NCBI RefSeq assembly: GCF_024586455.1
Contig: NC_065923.1
Coordinates: 4,033,501-4,097,500 of the forward strand
Source of the DNA: Bactrocera neohumeralis
Taxonomy: Eukaryota > Arthropoda > Insecta > Diptera > Tephritidae
Length of the DNA: 64,000 nt
Direction: 5' to 3'
Part shown: piece by piece, positions 49,451 to 60,170 of the stretch
Position numbering within the stretch: the first letter of the stretch is position 1
How the letters are laid out: every line of letters starts with the position of its first letter
Translations under genes and position numbers: made by a program
The notes under the pieces: model-generated
The model's database searches: none
Told to the model about the DNA's origin: nothing
The model's input: only the letters and a program-made list of their open reading frames with translations

Positions 49451-49938
49451 TCTAGTTAACATTTTTAATTGTAATATTATTTTATTTTCTTTTTCTGTTT
49501 TTTGTTTTTTTATAAATACCACACTTTATATATTTTACCTATAATTATTTACACATACTTATGCTTAAATGAATAAATATTCCGTTCAATATGATCTTCT
49601 GGCCAGTTAATGTTTTTACATTAACGAAAATTATTTTATTTCTTTAGCCGCTTCTAATTTATATAACATCACATATGCAAGTGTGTATGTGAGCAATAAC
49701 CAATTCAGGGTGCAGTTGTAGGCTAAAGCGAAAATCGAACGTTTCTAAATAAAAATCAGTGTGAGCGTGTTTCAATTAAGTTATAAATTTCGGTATTTTT
49801 ATTCCTGCCGCAGCTAAGCTTAATATTATTATTATTTTAGTGTGATTTAATATGTGCGCGCGAATACACTCACACACTCATAGATATACAAATTTTTATG
49901 GCAGTGAGCCTAAAATGCCCAGAGCTGCAAAATGAAAA

Positions 49939-49955
49939 CCACACACACACACACA
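49939..49955. repeat. (CA)n microsatellite
   Basis: An eight- to nine-unit CA run after AAAACC. Other short (CA/TG)n runs are frequent here, including 49866-49880 and 50280-50305. Confidence 0.9.
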
Positions 49956-50979
49956 TGCAAGCGGTAATTTTATTAATTTCGCACAAGTGATTGCAAATTC
50001 ATGTGTGTAAATGTGTGTGTATATTTCCGTGTGTATATGGATGTAAGCCAGCAGATCACACCACAGCGCTTTCCAAATTTATATTATTAATTTTCTAATA
50101 AATTTTCGACAAATCGCGAAATGTCAAAACCGCATAAATCGCCCGCGGTGTGAGACGGCAGACGGTGGCGGACGCCGGTGGACGGCTGGTGGACAGCCAA
50201 CGTGACGTTATAATTCATAAACTAATTTTCACGCAAGCACACATGAATTCGCACAGCAAAATTTTTTTTCTTTGTTTTTGGCATATGCTCATACACACAC
50301 ACTCGCATGCGCAGTATATATGTATTGGTGTGTACATGCCTGCCAAAAGTCACACTCACTGTGCATGTGTGCATATGTTGCACTTATGCCGTTATGCTCG
50401 TTTGTTTATTGATGCTTTTATTTCACTTTTGCACTCGACGGCTGCAACAGCAACAACAGCAAGAGCTGCCAAGCAATTTAATTTAGATTTAATATTCGAA
50501 TTTCATACTCGTTATCGCTCTGGTGGCATCTGTGAGTGCGCACATACACTCAAACAAAATTAGATGATCAGTCAGTTGAGAGGCAAGAGGGGTGCAGTGA
50601 TTGCATTATTATGCATCGCGCGTAGTATTTTGGAATTCGAATATTTTTGAATTTTGGCTTTGATTTCAGGAACTACAAATTCATCCCGTTATATATAGTT
50701 TTCCTATTTTCTTCGAAATGGTGTGTGACTTAGCTAAATTTTAAGTATGTTTTATTTGTTTTGAATGCTATTTACTTTCTCTGATTAGTGAGAATTAAGT
50801 TGCAAGTTGCTTCAAGGTCTGTAAACGGTTTTATGACAATATTTACTATATAAAAAAGTTTTTTTTCTAGTGCAATATGTTTTTGTTCATAGTGGTGTGT
50901 GACTTCGCTAAACTCAATTATCGTGTATATATAGTACATTACAAAGCAAAGGAAGAAAGCACTTTTTTATAGCACAAAA

Positions 50980-51275
50980 GGAGCTAAAAAATTTTGTTTG
51001 GATATCGATCCGTGAGGTTGTATGGCATCTATATGCTATAGGGGTAAATATACTCGGTGATTGTGGCGACGCCTCAGACAATAATCTGTGTCGAATTCCG
51101 TGCAGATATCATGATAGCTACTTATATGCTATAGTGGTCCGATATCGGTGGTTCCGACAAATTAGAAAGAAGCTGCAAGATCGATATCTCAAAAACTGAA
51201 GAACTTTTGGGTGTTGTAAACATCGTGGAAAACTTTATATATGCTGTATATAATATTAAGGGTATAGAAATTTTG
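50980..51275 (+). repeat. GGTCCGATATCGG dispersed repeat, plus-strand copy
   Basis: TGTATGGCATCTATATGCTA (51019-51038) and ATGCTATAGTGGTCCGATAT (51127-51146), followed by CAAGATCGATATCTCAAAAA and GTAAACATCGTGGAAAACTT (51218-51237), repeat the block order of 19316-19830. The end of this copy, TATATGCTGTATATAATATT, matches the CACCCTATTCAG region only loosely. Confidence 0.65.
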
Positions 51276-52879
51276 TTTTTTAAGAATAAAAAAATTAGAA
51301 AATATCTCAAAATAACCATTTTTTTATAAACTTAGTTTTCTAAAAAAGCACTTAGACCCCAATCCCTTCCTTGCTCCGTCCTTGAACCGCATACCATATG
51401 ATGGACATCCTCAAATGTTCTTGCAACCCGTTCACCCATTTCCCTTCACCTCCTCACTCTTCAAACGGGTTGTTTTGAATTCAGTTGCCTCAACTGCTGT
51501 CGATTGCGCTTATTAGCGCTTTGTTGTTGCACTTGCCGCATGAAAGTACTGCGGTCATTGTTGTTTATTGTGTGACTGCTGCTGTTGAAATATATATTTT
51601 GATTCTCGGAGTATTTTGGCAGGTGGCAACGCTGTCGCTGTGCTGTCAGTGGCGGTATCGCAGCCAGCTTCGAAATGAAAATGCGTCAACTTTTCAAATG
51701 CAAAATTACTCGCTAAATAATTTGTGCGCATTGAGGCAAACTGGCACAACACCAACAAAAATGCATAGCTAACCAAATTATTGCGACTCGTATCGGTTGC
51801 AGGTGGTGGCAGGATTGGTGGCAAGCGTACGCAGCTGTTGCCATGTGCGGATCTAGCCATAATCATGTGCAGGTGCGCGTGAGTATGTGTTTGTGCGCCT
51901 GTGAGTGGAGGAGCCATTGGTTCAACGCGCCGTATACGTAACATTATTATTATATGTATGTATGTTGTTGCAAATCTATTTTTGCTAATAGCATTAGTGT
52001 GTGTGTTGTTGTTCAAGTAGTTAATATTTTCGCTGTTGTTGCTGTTGGTTATTTGATTTGCCGTTACATGTGTGCGCGCACTTATCGCTGGCTTGCAGGT
52101 GCGAACTGCTGACGTCGACGGCTGTGGCAGCGCAGCATATTTGATTCGCTTGCCGCACGGCGCTCTATGTGTTCTATTTCTGTGTGTGAGTGAGTTAATC
52201 GAAAAGTGCGTGAAATTGCCTGACAAGTGGGCGGCTTTGTTGGCGCAAGTGACTTAGGTGGAAGTTCAATGATAAGCGTTGTGCGCATTTACCGTTTGTA
52301 CTGCCGCTATTGTTGTTTTTGTTTTTCTAATAACTACGAAATGCGCGCCTAACAATGTTTGAGGAAAATCTATGTTGGCAATTTCAATGTAAGCGCGCAT
52401 TTCTGTGTATAAATGCTATGAACGAGTGTATGTGTTGCTTAACCTACAGTTATGACTATGTATGTATTCTTATTGTGGCAAAATGAATTAGTGAATATTT
52501 TGCACGCGGCAAAATTAAACGTCACTCGCGCTTTTAATATTTATGCGGCACAAGCAACACAAGTGTAATATCCGATATATATATATATAAATCTATACAT
52601 ATATGCCAGAATTGAAACCACCAAAAGCGCTGACAGTAATCATGTAACGGAATGAGAAATGTGGAAACAGAGCAGAGCTCTGGCAAAGCGACTTGACTAT
52701 ATAATGAAATTATGTGTGGCAACTCTGTGATAATGTTATTTAAATATCTAGAAGAAGAGCTTTCTATGGATAGGTAATCATGATTTGGATAAAAGCGTTT
52801 TTGAAAATCATCAAGTAAATTTTATGGGATATTCTGGTCTGGAAGCCTGAATTCTGAGCGTTTTATGACATTTCAATAA
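51276..52879. other. Unique-looking DNA; long low-complexity open frame
   Basis: A 223-codon minus-strand frame (51555-52226) is the longest in the window, but its product is dominated by Thr, His, Asn and Ser tracts read from CA/TG-rich DNA. It has no domain and is overlapped by open frames on the other strand. I do not accept it as a gene. An (AT)n run lies at 52574-52590. Confidence 0.4.
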
Positions 52880-54000
52880 AAAGGCTTTTTATTATCCATT
52901 TTCATACTTTTGCAACATGTTGCTACAGAATACATATAATAATTTTGTTCACCTAACTGTTGTGTGTATCACCTCAAACTAATCGAGATAGACATAGGGT
53001 TATATATACATAAATCGTCAGGATGAATAGAGAGTTGAAATCCGCAGGCAAACATACAGCCGTCTTTCCTTCTTCCGTTGAAATCTGTAACATGGTGTAC
53101 ATGTTCCTTCGAACCATACGAAGTTTGGCATTGTAGATAGAGGGCGTAATCGGACCTCTGCCGTGTCCGCAAACTGCGATTAACCGAAAACGCCATAACT
53201 AAGCACTAAATTAATATGTAAAACTCTAATTTGGCACAAAGAATCACAATAAGAAGAGGTATCCGCGGTTTGCAATTCCTTTAAAAGTAAGCGTGATTCC
53301 GCCCCCTACAAAGTTGTATGTATATAACTTCCAAACCAATAAAGCTATATTACCCAAAGTTTTGCGGGACATATTTTTAACCTTCTTATGATAACTAGAA
53401 AATTGGCGAAATCCGAATAAAATCTGCCCACTCCCCATATAACGATTTCTTATAAAACTACTAAAAGGCAAAGGTGTCAGAGGCACTACCGTTTACACTC
53501 AAGATAGAAAGAGAATGCTTTATAAAATCCGGTATCTAACTTGGGCGATGGGCGTGGCGCCGGTAAAAATCTATATCTCGTGACCTACTCTACCGATATC
53601 AATCAAGTTAGATAAATAATAAATATTCTTCTAATACTACTATGTCACAGTGCAAAAATGAAATCGGAAATCGGAGGACAACCACGTCTACTTCTAAGTC
53701 TTTCACATTCAATATAGAAATAAAGCACCAATTAATACAAGTATATCTGGATAAAACTTTGCATGAATAATTCCTTTGAAGTGTTCCATCTTATGACCAA
53801 CAATTCTCCAAATCGAACGGAAACTATTCAAACCCTTAAGTACCGAATATGTGGGCGCCAGTGCCTTTAGACTACTTTTGACCGAAAATATCGGTCAATG
53901 TGTAATATAGTTACATGCGAGCATAGGCCTTTCTTAGTCAAGAACTGCCCTTTAACATTGACGGTGTTATCCTCATTAACAAAGCTGGATGGACACATTT
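52880..54000 (-). repeat. Inverted copy of the 26.4-kb dispersed repeat
   Basis: Read on the minus strand from about 53700 to 52890 it gives GACGTGGTTGTCCTCCGATT, CACGAGATATAGATTTTTAC, CGCCACGCCCATCG and TTTGTAGGGGGCGGAATCAC. CAGATTTCAACGGAAGAAGG (in place of the tetranucleotide run), TTTATGTATATATAACCCTA and TGTAGCAACATGTTGCAAAA follow. All are in the order of the 26.4-kb copy. The terminal motif TTGCGAGAGTATAAAA is decayed to TTGCAAAAGTATGAAAA. Limits on the 54-kb side are unclear. Confidence 0.6.
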
Positions 54001-54175
54001 TTCTTGTAGGTTGGTATCACTTTCAGTGACAACTGTGCCAAATGTCACATCAAAATAATCATTAGTGTATTTCTGAAGCATATAAAGTGTATTCGGCGAT
54101 TTTACGAACAGTGAAATTATTCAACCAATAAATCCCATTAAACTTTGTATACAGAATCAAATTTCTGGTGCCGAA

Positions 54176-54790
54176 ATGTTCAGAATGTGGCTAAATGCCT
54201 TCGGTGATAATTCTTTGTCGCGAGCAAGTTTTTTTGATTCTTAAAATACAAATTATTTAAAGAGGATCGAGAACGCGTTGGCGACGACTCGCGTCTAGAA
54301 CGACCATCTACTGATGATCAGCACCTCAATAAACTAAAGGAATTGGTGCTTGAAAACCGATGATTAGCAGTCAAAACTCACCAGCATTTGGGCCTAAGAA
54401 AAGTGAAAGTATGATTGGTATCAAAATCATTAAATTTTTTCGAAAAACAGCATCGCGTTACCGTTTGTTAAGCAATGCTTTCAGACTATACTTACGACCC
54501 GGAAACAGACGACGAGTCAGCCGAATATCGTGGCAACGGTGAGCCGAAGCCAAAAAAACATGTCAAAGCAAGTCAAGAATCAAGGTTATGTTGACAATTT
54601 TCTTCGGTTAACGCGGTGTGGTGCGCTCGGAATTGCTTTGGACCGGCTAAACTGGCAACAAGGAATACTATTTGAGTGTAATGCGGCGTTAGCGCGAAGC
54701 ACACGTGTGTTAGGGACATGAGGATTACTTTTAAATGAATGATATAGATTTTGAAGAATAAATTATGAATTTTGAAATTATGAAAAAAGT
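54176..54790 (+). mobile_element. Mariner relic
   Basis: NAFGDNSLSRASFFDS (about 54195-54240) fits the Y-G-D-x-x-L-S-R-x-x-x-F-E-W N-terminal block. ERPSTDDQHLNKLKELV (about 54297-54350) and then, in shifting frames, LRKVKV and SLNFFEKQHRVTVC follow. YDPETDDESAEYRGNGEPKP (54493-54552) matches the segment after the first catalytic Asp, which itself is lost in a deletion. Sequence up to 54720 holds a decayed REA-like end of the next block, followed by about 70 bases that may be the 3' edge. Most of the C-terminal half is missing. The inverted ends were not identified. Confidence 0.8.
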
Positions 54791-56926
54791 CTTACTATTT
54801 TTCGCTCAGTAGATTTTCAAAAATATTTCCTAATTTCAAACAAAAACAAAGCAAAGAAGAAGACGAGTTATTCTAACTTTAAAAAACTAAATTAAAATAA
54901 TTGAAGCAGAAATTTCGAAACCAATTTCGTTCCTTCACTGCGATCGGAGTTCTGTGCTCCTAATTTCAAAACACATAATTTCTCTGTTTATAATTGGTAG
55001 AGGTCCGGCGAAGGGTATGACCTTGATTAAATAAAGCATGGTTTCCTTTTTCATTTCCAGGCCTTTTTCCTTGTCGAAAGTGGATTTTTTGACTAGAGAA
55101 ACTAATAAATTCCATTTTTAAGCTTCCTGATGTATAAAAATTATATTATTAACTTTTTCTGTATAATTTGTTATTGTGAACATACTTGTTGCGAAAGAAT
55201 TTAGTATACATAGCTGCCTCTAGGCTATACCAAAATCAATCAGTACATTCTTTGCAGCCTTCTTATAATCCGCTACTGCACATCTCAAACAGCGACAGTT
55301 ATTTATTTTTGAATGACACACCAAGCGTGTAGCATCAATTGGCCGTGCAAATGTTGTGCAACATGTAACCAGCAACATTCACGTGTTGAGCACCTTGTTT
55401 CGCCGCTCTATCGCTGATTACGGACGATTTGCTTCTTTTCCACTGTCTGCTCGCTTTGGTCATTATTCATAACGTTGTCAGTGGCATTGTCATTTCAGTG
55501 GGCGCAGCAGCAACAACAACAATAAAACCAACAATATGAAGTGTATCGGTAATCAGCACAACAACACGGTGACGCATAATTTACAATTATTTCAAGGACA
55601 CATTGATGGTGACGATGATGGTGTCGCCGGTGGAGCTGGCCAAGTGCTAAAGCGCTTAACATTAACATGCCCGCAAAATGACAAACGCAACACAACTAAA
55701 AAGCGCAAACAAAAGCAATAAGCAACAACAACAACACCAACAAACAGCAGAAGAATGTCAACTGCAGCAGCAGCTGAAGCGATGAGGGGGCGAAGGGCGG
55801 TGAATATTCAGCCAAATGTCGACTGCTGCAAGACGTGCCAGAAATACTTAATACAAATGCGTACTTGTCTACCACGACAACAATAACCGCTCGAGTGACA
55901 ATATTAAGCATACATATACAGCAATAACAACAACAAGAGCAATAACACTGCGGCTGGGTGATTTTAAGTGAAAAATTGCAATTTTAACGCCCGCGCGCGC
56001 ATTCGAGCCGCGCCGAACGTGCGCTACGTGTGAGCAGGCAGCCGCACAGCCGCATAGCCGCATTGGCAGCCAGGCGGACAACGAGCCGACGCGCTGATGC
56101 GACTAATATGCAGAGTGGATACGGCACGAGCAATCTCATTATACACACTTAACCGTTTGCAAATACACAATCCACATCCATGCATACATACCAGTATGTG
56201 TGTGTGTGTGTATGAGCCAAGACACCGCTGGGCCAGCCACTTGGTGCGTCCGCCTCGTTGGGAGTTGTCTCGGAGTGGACAAGCAGGCGGGCAGACAAAT
56301 GGGCAGACGTGCCTAGACAGCGACAAAGCCTTTTGGAATCAGCGCACACTGACACACTCACACTCACACACAGCAACACGCACAAACGTGCGCGCATTTG
56401 AACGCCCGGCAGTCATCGTCAAGGCATGTCGCCTGCTCGCCAATGCGTCCGCCAATCTCAAGTGGTGGGTAGCTGCGGCGCGACCAACTCGGCGTCGTTG
56501 CTGTCGCTGCTGCAGCAATTGACCGTGATGAAGGTGAACCGGATGGTTTTAATTTTCTTTCACTTCAACTGCAACAACAACGACAGCAATAAACAGCAAG
56601 TGAAGAATAAAATCATTTCAATTTCATTATGTCGCTTTGTTAGCGAGCTGCGCATGTGTCGCCGTGTGTGTGTGTGCAGTTGCTTGTGTCCTTTTCGTTT
56701 CGGTCGTCGTTCGTTGGACGTCTGTCATTGTCGTCGTCGATTTACTTATTATTTCAATATTATTATTTTTAATTCTTGTTGCTTGTGATTAAAATAGCGC
56801 CGCCAAGTTGTTCTGCCAAAGTTATGCGTCCAGCGGAGATCGCAGTTGCGATAAAAGAATGAAAAAAGTCGACAAAAACCGAAAGGAAAAATAAGCAAAA
56901 CACTTTAGGGAAGGTAAGGAAGACAA
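54791..56926. other. Unique-looking DNA with CAA/CAG and CA runs
   Basis: AGCAGCAACAACAAC at 55506-55521, caa-rich sequence at 55720-55750 and 55920-55945, and GC-rich sequence at 55985-56110. TGTGTGTGTGTG runs lie near 56195-56210 and 56665-56680. A 141-codon frame at 56097-56522 has no recognisable domain. No gene is supported. Confidence 0.35.
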
Positions 56927-56967
56927 AAAAATATATTAATATATATATATATAAATATATATATATT
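56927..56967. repeat. (AT)n-rich simple repeat
   Basis: ATATATTAATATATATATAT followed by ATAAATATATATATATT, a nearly pure alternating AT tract. Confidence 0.9.
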
Positions 56968-57062
56968 AGGGTGTGCCATTTTGAGGCAACCTTATTTTTC
57001 AACTGAAAAACAGGCTTAAAAATTTTCGAAATGTGTAAAAAAAAAGTCACTCAAAAGATGAG

Positions 57063-57084
57063 CTCTTAATATTAATATTAAGAG
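57063..57084. repeat. Perfect 22-bp palindrome
   Basis: CTCTTAATATT is followed directly by its reverse complement AATATTAAGAG, with no spacer. It lies about 100 bases after an (AT)n tract and 25 bases after an A-run, next to AGGTGCCTCTTTC. It may be part of an unrecognised short inverted-repeat element starting at GGGTGTGCCATTTTGAGG (56969). Confidence 0.8.
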
Positions 57085-57406
57085 GTGCCTCTTTCAAATT
57101 TTCTGTTTTCCATATAAATTACATGGAAAAAAAATCGTTTTTTTTGTGGTGGTTATTCTGCGGAAGTTATTATATGTGCACGCGATGGCTGCCAGTTGGA
57201 ATGGTAAACTCGATTCGGATTCTACTCGTGAATCGATTCTTAATCGACTTCGACTACTGAAGATCGATTATGAAAAATCGATTTGGGTTAGGCTTGGTTT
57301 TAAAATATTAAAAATATCCATAATATTTCGGAGACTTTTTAAATACTTTAAACCACTTTTTGTCATTTTTTCTTTAGAAAAATTATGAGTGTAAAACTTT
57401 CATCAG

Positions 57407-57758
57407 TGTAAATCGAAATTTCGAGAACTTAATTTCCAGAACTTAAGCGAGTGAACCATTATTGTACTACACGAACTGATACAGCATCGTCTCCGTAAAC
57501 TTCGCAAATTTCATTGGTGGCATGCCTGGCATTCTTCCCTTTTTATACAAAAATTCCAAAGCAAATTTCTTCATTATTTTCACTCACAGCTGTAACTTTT
57601 TTTCAACTTCCTCGAATTTAATTTTTTGCTAAATGAAGCTTAATATCTCACCTTTCAAACACTATATGGTATAACACAATGTGATTGGTAGCATTGGAGA
57701 TATACGACTGCAACGAAATCTCTTGACAAAATACGAAAAGACTTTTTCGACAACACAA
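57407..57758 (-). mobile_element. Mariner 5' end fragment (inverted half)
   Basis: The tip at 57758, next to a TA, reads inward on the minus strand TTGTGTTGTCGAAAAAGTCT and continues TTTCGTATTTTG. This matches the tip of the element ending at 60168. Further in, CEVYGDDAVSVRVVQ and a W-F-T-R block (about 57454-57500) are the N-terminal transposase helix region. The sequence stops being mariner after GTTCTGGAAATT and a short repeat of it, CGAAATTTCGATT (57407-57440). The start codon region is near 57570. About 350 bases are present, precisely the part missing from the plus-strand element at 59265-60168. Confidence 0.85.
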
Positions 57759-57759
57759 T

Positions 57760-59264
57760 ATTTTCTTGAGGAACCAACTGCAACTTGATATTGTTAATTA
57801 TTTTACGATAGGGGAAACGCTACCTTTTAAGATTTTGTAGTATCCAGTTTTTAACATTCCATAAGAACAACTTCCCTATAACTAATCATATATCTCCAGA
57901 GGAGAACTCAATCCACAAAAGTGCTAGATGGTATTTGGTGTTAAACCTTTAGAAAATCTAAATCTGTATATCAATTCTGAACTTATCCGAAAGTTAAATG
58001 TGCTTGTGTGCTTTTGTGCGGACTCTAACTCCACTTTTGGTATGCAAAGCTTTTGCGTGGTACGGCTTCACGCCGACCACTCTTGTGCATAATCCGCCAT
58101 AATGTGTACCTGATATTTGCGAGCACCTTTTACTAATATTCAAAAATATGCATTCTGATCTTTGTTGTTGTCTATACATTGCATTTTGAACGCTAAATCT
58201 TATTTTGCCTTCCACTCTACTGAGTTCCCGGAGAAATGCCATACTTCATCAAAATCTCACAGCACAAAAGCAGTGTTCTTTATTTTAGCGCGTTAATACC
58301 CCGTTTTTGTTTTAATTCTTTATAATATTTTTACTGCTTTATTATATTTTTCGTTTATTGGCGCATTTAGAGATGCCACCCAAATTGACAGTTCTTCGGA
58401 AATGACTTATTTGTCCCCAAAGATTCCAACGAAGACAGCTCCAGTTGTGTATGCAAATACACACATACAAATATCTTTTTCCTTTTTTGTATTTTTTTAT
58501 GCATTTTTTCATACACACACACACACACATGTACATGAGTCTGTATAGTGTACGTACATACATAACGGCACACACATTTAGTAGTATTTATATGGGCTCT
58601 TCTTATATTCCATAAATCAAACTTTTTTGTGTAAATAATTCACCCAGAAAATCGCTCAAAACAAAAGCTGCGAAATCAAAATTTTTTTGAAGCCTGCAGA
58701 AATGTTGACACAGTCTTCCTGGAACAGAAGAGCGATCTGAATTGTTTTTGCAATTCACTTTAAAAGCGCTGAGAAAAGTTCCTGTATTGCGCTGCGACAT
58801 TGAGACGACGCGAACGCAGCTCGGGTTTCAGCGAAGCGGTGTTGAAGATGTTTTAAAAAAATATATAAATAAATCAAAAACTAAAAAATTATGACAGAGT
58901 AGTTGACGACAGTCACACTTTTTGTTACAATAAATATGCGAAAATATGCCTTGTACTAAACCGAAAATATCCACGGATCGATAGATTACCCTAATATCCA
59001 GATTCATAGCAAACTTTGAGAAATGTACTTACCAAGCTATAGAAGGAAAAATCGCAGTAGAGACTAAGACCAGCTCTATCTTACTCCATGACAGACGGGC
59101 TAGCATTATTGCTTTATAAAAATTAATAAAAATAATGTTAGAGCTCATGAAATGTGAAATTAAGAGACCAATGATTGAAAATTTCGGAACAAAGAATTGG
59201 AATGATGGAAAAGTCTTATCCAAAACCGAATACCATTAGCAAAAGCTAAAAAAGACGTCTGAGA
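57760..59264. other. DNA between the two mariner halves
   Basis: 1.5 kb of AT-rich sequence with a (CA)n run at 58512-58528 and a 65-codon minus-strand frame of no known family at 58603-58800. If the mariner halves belong together, this is the inverted segment. No gene is visible. Confidence 0.4.
58512..58528. repeat. (AC)n microsatellite
   Basis: An eight- to nine-unit AC run after TTTTTTCAT, followed by ATGTACATGAG. Confidence 0.9.
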
Positions 59265-60168
59265 CGTCCGTTTTGGAAATTTCGATGTGAAAAGCGCACC
59301 TTTCGTTGAAAAAGTCAATAAAATTATGGAAAAGATCGAGCTGGACCGTCACATAAGCAGCTATGACATCCGAAAGGAACTTAACAGTCATCATCAAACG
59401 GCTTGAAATAATTTAAAAAAGGCGAGCTACAAAAAGAAGCTCGATGTTTGAGTGTCTTGTCTGTGAAAAATTTAATGGACCGACTTAACATCTGCGATTT
59501 TTTGCTGAAACGAAATGAAATCGAACCTTTTCTGAAGCGAATGGTAACAGGAGGCGAAAAGTGGATCAAATACGACAATTAATGTGCGAAAAAGATCATG
59601 ATCAAAGCGTGGTGAAGCTCAACAAATGGTCGCAAAGCCAGGAATGACGCATCGAAAGGTTATGCTGAGTGTTTGGTGGGATTGAAAAGGAATCATCCAA
59701 TATGAGCTGATCCAACCTGGTCGAATGATTGATTCTACATTTTACTGTCAGCAACTGATGAGATTGAAGCAAGCAATCGAAAAAAACGGTCAGAACTCAT
59801 CAACAGAAAGGGCTGGACTACCATCTAGACCACACACATCTATGATGACACCGCTAAAACCTAGGTGAACTTTGCTGAGAAGTTTTGTTGCATCCACCAT
59901 ATAGCCTTGACCTTGCACCATCGGACTAACATTTATTTCGGTCAATGCAGAACTCCCTTAATGGAGTGAAGTTGTCAAGAGAAGCCTATGAAGATTACTT
60001 GTCGCAGTTTTTCGCCGAAAAACCGGAAAAGTTTGCACTAATGGAATAATGTCTCCAGCGAAAAAATGGAAAAACGTGATCGATCAAAATGGTATACTTA
60101 TGTATATCTATAAAAAAAATAAGTTGAAGTTTGATTAGAAATACGAAAAGACTTTTTCGACTACCCAA
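59265..60168 (+). mobile_element. Mariner 3' part with intact right end
   Basis: It starts in the block FGNFDVKSAP (about 59272-59300) and continues KIMEKIELDRHISSYDIRKE (59320-59380). LKKASYKKKLDV (about 59415-59450), LMDRLNICDFLLKRNEIEPF and LKRMVTGGEKWIKYDN (59533-59578) follow; here the catalytic Asp of GDE is Gly. After stops and shifts, QNSLNGVKLSREAYEDYL (59947-60000) and SQFFAEKPEKF (to about 60034) are in one clean frame. The last blocks KKWKNVIDQNG lie at 60062-60094. The right tip, read inward, is TTGGGTAGTCGAAAAAGTCT, followed by TA at 60169-60170. The lineage resembles the cecropia/Hsmar-like mariners (E-K-W-x-x-Y-D-N signature). It is inactive. Confidence 0.9.
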
Positions 60169-60170
60169 TA

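Noticed and set aside
51555..52226. A 223-codon minus-strand open frame, the longest in the window
   Set aside because: The product is low-complexity (Thr, His, Asn, Gln runs) read from CA/TG and CAA repeats. It has no domain and is overlapped by open frames on the other strand.
43100..56800. CRISPR-like spaced repeats among the CAA/CAG runs
   Set aside because: These are simple trinucleotide repeats without regular unit and spacer structure, and the DNA is eukaryotic.
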